A DNA stretch of 64,000 bases, taken from contig NZ_JBMPIX010000002.1 of NCBI RefSeq assembly GCF_049341065.1, positions 186,001 through 250,000 of the forward strand. Reading direction: 5' to 3'. The stretch comes from Pacificoceanicola sp049341065. Its GTDB lineage: Bacteria; Pseudomonadota; Alphaproteobacteria; Rhodobacterales; Rhodobacteraceae. The stretch's first letter is position 1. Each line of letters opens with the position of its first letter. Below the pieces are notes generated by a model. The model saw nothing but the letters and a program-made list of their open reading frames with translations. It was not told the origin of the DNA and did no database searches. Positions 61,727 through 64,000 of the stretch are shown one piece after another. The translations under genes and the position numbers were made by a program.

Positions 61727-62629
61727 TCAGCCGCCAACCTCAACGATAACCGCCCCAAGAGCGATCAAAGCCATGAGAGCGATGCGGCGCGGACCAACCG
61801 TTTCCTTGAGCACCAGCCAGCCAATCAAGGCGGCAAAAACGGTTGAGGTTTCGCGTAAGACCGCCGCTTCGCCGACCTTGTCGAGCCGCGTGGCAAGCAT
61901 GATTGAGCCGAAACTGAAAAAAGCAATCACTGCGCCGATTGTCCCTCGGGTCAGCAGGGGCGCCAGTTCAGGCGGCGCGGTCATGGCGCGATAACGTAGG
62001 GTTGCGATCACTGGCATGATCGCGCCATCGAACATGAAAAACCACGCGAGGAAGGTAAACGGGTTGGCCGTGGCGCGGATGCCATAGGCGTCATAGGTGG
62101 TGTAGAGCGCCACAAACAGCCCCGTCGCAAACGCGAAACTCAGGGCCGAAATCAGCGTATCGCGCGCCGTTATCAGGTAAATGTAGTTATAGACGGCAAG
62201 CCCGAAGATGCCCGCCAGCAAGGTTGCAACCCCAAGCCATTGGGTCAGCGTGAAGACCTCTCCGAAGATCAACCAGGCGCCGATAACGGCGAACAGCGGC
62301 CCGGTGCCACGCACCACCGGGTAGACAACGGTGTAGGCGCCGCGGGTGTAGGCGTAGGCCTGAAGCAGTTTGTAGACAGTGTGAATGGCAAAAGCGCCTG
62401 CGAAGATCGGCCACATATGCGGTTCGGGCCACGGCACGACAAACAGTGCAAAGGGCGCCGCCATCAGACCATAGGCGCCGTCGATCGCCCCGCGCGACAG
62501 CCAGGGATCGTGCCGCCCCTTTTGCAGCGCGCCAAAGACCGCGTGCAAAAAGGCGGCAAGCACGGCGAGGATCAGCGCCAGTTGGTGACCGGCCTCGGTC
62601 CCTTCGATGGAGATGAGCCAATCAGTCAA
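61727..62629 (-). CDS. EamA/DMT-family transporter
   Basis: A 300-residue transporter with ten predicted membrane helices in two EamA repeats (residues ~15-145 and ~165-298), ending LMALIALGAVIVEVGG. The cargo is unknown; relatives export amino acids and metabolites. The start is a TTG at 62629, as no suitable ATG exists near the conserved beginning. It lies between ftsY and yciB on the same strand. Confidence 0.88.
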   Translation of the reverse strand: MTDWLISIEGTEAGHQLALILAVLAAFLHAVFGALQKGRHDPWLSRGAIDGAYGLMAAPFALFVVPWPEPHMWPIFAGAFAIHTVYKLLQAYAYTRGAYTVVYPVVRGTGPLFAVIGAWLIFGEVFTLTQWLGVATLLAGIFGLAVYNYIYLITARDTLISALSFAFATGLFVALYTTYDAYGIRATANPFTFLAWFFMFDGAIMPVIATLRYRAMTAPPELAPLLTRGTIGAVIAFFSFGSIMLATRLDKVGEAAVLRETSTVFAALIGWLVLKETVGPRRIALMALIALGAVIVEVGG

Positions 62630-62639
62630 GGTTCGATTA

Positions 62640-62705
62640 GGGGCTCTGCCCCCGCGCAGCAGCGCTGCGCCCCCCCGGGATATTTTTGGACCAGTGAAAC
62701 CAAAG
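62640..62705. repeat. GC-rich intergenic palindromes followed by a GATATTTTTGGACC motif
   Basis: GGGG-CTCTG-CCCC (62640-62652) and GCGCAGC-AGC-GCTGCGC (62654-62670) lead into CCCCCCCGGGATATTTTTGG. The layout resembles the element between hisB and hisH. It fills the gap between ftsY and the EamA gene and could terminate ftsY on the minus strand. Confidence 0.6.
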
Positions 62706-62720
62706 GCTTTGCGCGCCGCG

Positions 62721-64000
62721 TCATTCGGTGTCGAGACCCGTCAAGGCAGCTGCGAATTCTTCGGGATCGAAAGGGGACAGATCGTCGATCTGCTCACCAA
62801 GACCGATGGCATGGATCGGCAGACCGAATTTATCGGCCAGCGCCACCAGCACCCCGCCCTTGGCGGTGCCGTCGAGTTTGGTCATCACAAGGCCCGTGAC
62901 ATCCGCGAGCTTTTGAAAGGTTTCGACCTGGCTCAGCGCGTTTTGACCGGTGGTGGCGTCAAGCACCAGCAGGGTGTTGTGCGGCGCCTCGGGGTCTTTC
63001 TTGCGGATGACGCGGACGATTTTCGCAAGTTCCTCCATCAGGTCGGCGCGGTTTTGCAACCGGCCTGCGGTGTCGATCATCAACAGATCGGCGCCATCGG
63101 CCTGCGCGCGGGTCATGGCGTCAAAGGCAAGGCTGGCCGGGTCCGAGCCCTCGGGAGCGGTCAGGACCGGCACTCCGGCGCGATCCCCCCAGACCTGAAG
63201 CTGCTCGACAGCGGCGGCGCGAAAGGTGTCGCCCGCCGCGATGACCACCTTCTTGCCCGCCGCGCGGAATTGCGAGGCGAGTTTGCCGATAGTCGTTGTC
63301 TTGCCGGAGCCGTTCACGCCGACCACCAGAACCACCTGAGGTTTCGTCGGATAGAGCGGCAGCGGGCGGGCCACCGGCTCCATGATGCGGGCGATTTCGC
63401 TTGCCAGAAGCTGCTTGATTTCCTGCACCGACAGCCTGCGACCCATGCGTCCCTCGGCGATGTTCGCGGTGACGCGCAGGGCGGTGTCCACCCCCATGTC
63501 CGACGCGATCAGCAACTCTTCGAGGCTTTCGACCATGTCGTCATCAAGCACGCGCTTGACGACTGGGGCGCCTTTGGCAGCGCCGCGGCCCAGCAGGCGG
63601 CCAAGGAAGCCGGGCTTTTGGACCGTGGGTTCGTCCGTTCCAACCGAGAGCGCCGCTGCCACCGCCAATTCATCCGGGCCAACATTGGGCATCGGATCGC
63701 CGGGACTGGGCAGTTCGAAGGGAGTCGTATCCGGAATTGGATCGCTGGGCTGAGGGGCCTCGCGCGGCGGCGCTTCGGGCGTCGGTTCGGGCGCGGGTTG
63801 GGGATCGACCGGTTGCGGCGCTTCTTGCGGGCGCGGTGTCGGCTCTGGCTCGGGCAGATCCGGCTGGGGCACTTCGCGCGGTGGCTCGGGCGGCGTTTCG
63901 GGGGCCGGATCAGGGGTGACGGGCGCGGGTTGCGGCGCTTCTTGCGGCGGCGTAGTAGGCTGTTCGCTGGGCGCCTCGGGCGGCAAGTCCGGCGCGGGGT
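62721..64000 (-). CDS. ftsY: Signal recognition particle receptor FtsY (N-terminus outside the window)
   Basis: The last ~426 residues of FtsY, the SRP receptor GTPase that targets nascent membrane proteins. The NG domain shows GVNGSGKTTTIGKLA (G1/P-loop), DTFRAAAVEQL (G2 region), DLLMIDTAGRLQNRADLMEE (G3) and VMTKLDGTAKGGVLVA (G4). In front of it lies a long acidic Pro/Glu/Ala-rich repeat region (PEPTPRPQEAPQPVD and similar) that continues past base 64000, so the start lies beyond the window. Confidence 0.96.
   Translation of the reverse strand, partial: PAPDLPPEAPSEQPTTPPQEAPQPAPVTPDPAPETPPEPPREVPQPDLPEPEPTPRPQEAPQPVDPQPAPEPTPEAPPREAPQPSDPIPDTTPFELPSPGDPMPNVGPDELAVAAALSVGTDEPTVQKPGFLGRLLGRGAAKGAPVVKRVLDDDMVESLEELLIASDMGVDTALRVTANIAEGRMGRRLSVQEIKQLLASEIARIMEPVARPLPLYPTKPQVVLVVGVNGSGKTTTIGKLASQFRAAGKKVVIAAGDTFRAAAVEQLQVWGDRAGVPVLTAPEGSDPASLAFDAMTRAQADGADLLMIDTAGRLQNRADLMEELAKIVRVIRKKDPEAPHNTLLVLDATTGQNALSQVETFQKLADVTGLVMTKLDGTAKGGVLVALADKFGLPIHAIGLGEQIDDLSPFDPEEFAAALTGLDTE

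Overview
The window looks like a chromosomal segment of a high-GC alphaproteobacterium of the family Rhodobacteraceae (Roseobacter group). This rests on the gene content: a pccB / pccA / methylmalonyl-CoA mutase cluster with a PccR-type regulator, hisB-hisH-hisA-hisF-hisE order, an alphaproteobacterial flagellin starting MSSILTNRG, many small lipoproteins, and GC-rich intergenic palindromes of a type I recall from this family. I see no CRISPR array, rRNA operon, phage or intact insertion sequence. Most of the window is ordinary core genome with a few accessory genes.

Layout. 1-6 kb: the 3' end of polyphosphate kinase (ppk), a lone flagellin, exopolyphosphatase (ppx), then an AT-rich gap and an RTX-repeat protein whose reading frame is broken by one base near its 5' end. 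6-9.3 kb (minus strand): a secreted small protein, a DNase I-fold phosphoesterase, a TerB-DnaJ protein, a GNAT acetyltransferase and a VOC protein. 9.4-10.6 kb: NhaA. 10.7-23.7 kb: propionyl-CoA assimilation. pccB, pccA and scpA lie on the minus strand with small unknown or lipoprotein genes between them. On the other side of the pccB promoter are an MFS transporter and the ScfR/PccR regulator, with TTTGCAAA / GCAAAG motifs at both probable control points. Propionyl-CoA would be carboxylated by PccAB and rearranged to succinyl-CoA by ScpA; no epimerase gene is visible here.

23.8-34 kb: an amidase, an Excalibur-type lipoprotein, gatCA, a beta-lactamase-fold hydrolase, a DxD glycosyltransferase-like protein, an Asp-box repeat protein, a DUF1444-like protein, metY and a SIMPL-domain protein. 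34.2-37.2 kb: a 1002-residue protein that appears to join a GspL/PilM-like N-terminus to a GspC/PilP-like C-terminus. 37.2-38.1 kb: a patch of less GC-biased DNA with one GNAT gene. 38-44.6 kb: hppD with a divergent Lrp-family regulator, a UvrD/PcrA helicase, an FMN-dependent alpha-hydroxy-acid dehydrogenase and two tandem short BLUF photoreceptors. 44.8-48.7 kb: pyruvate carboxylase and a rhodanese. 48.8-49.1 kb: two identical tRNA-Gly(GCC) genes.

49.2-55.2 kb: the histidine genes, interrupted by an ATP-pyrophosphatase, two DUF2147 paralogues, a DUF302 protein and a decayed short-chain dehydrogenase. 55.3-64 kb: a CoA-binding protein, a DUF2235 hydrolase, an unaccompanied form II CoxL-like molybdenum hydroxylase subunit, a fold-type III amino-acid decarboxylase with a divergent Lrp-family regulator, YciB, an EamA transporter and the C-terminal part of FtsY.

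The points most worth a second look are the GspL/GspC-like fusion, the tandem BLUF proteins, the transporter inserted in the PccR regulon with the small genes around it, the one-base break in the RTX gene, the unaccompanied CoxL-like subunit, the SDR relic, a possible short RNA near 55.8-55.9 kb, and two families of intergenic palindromes.
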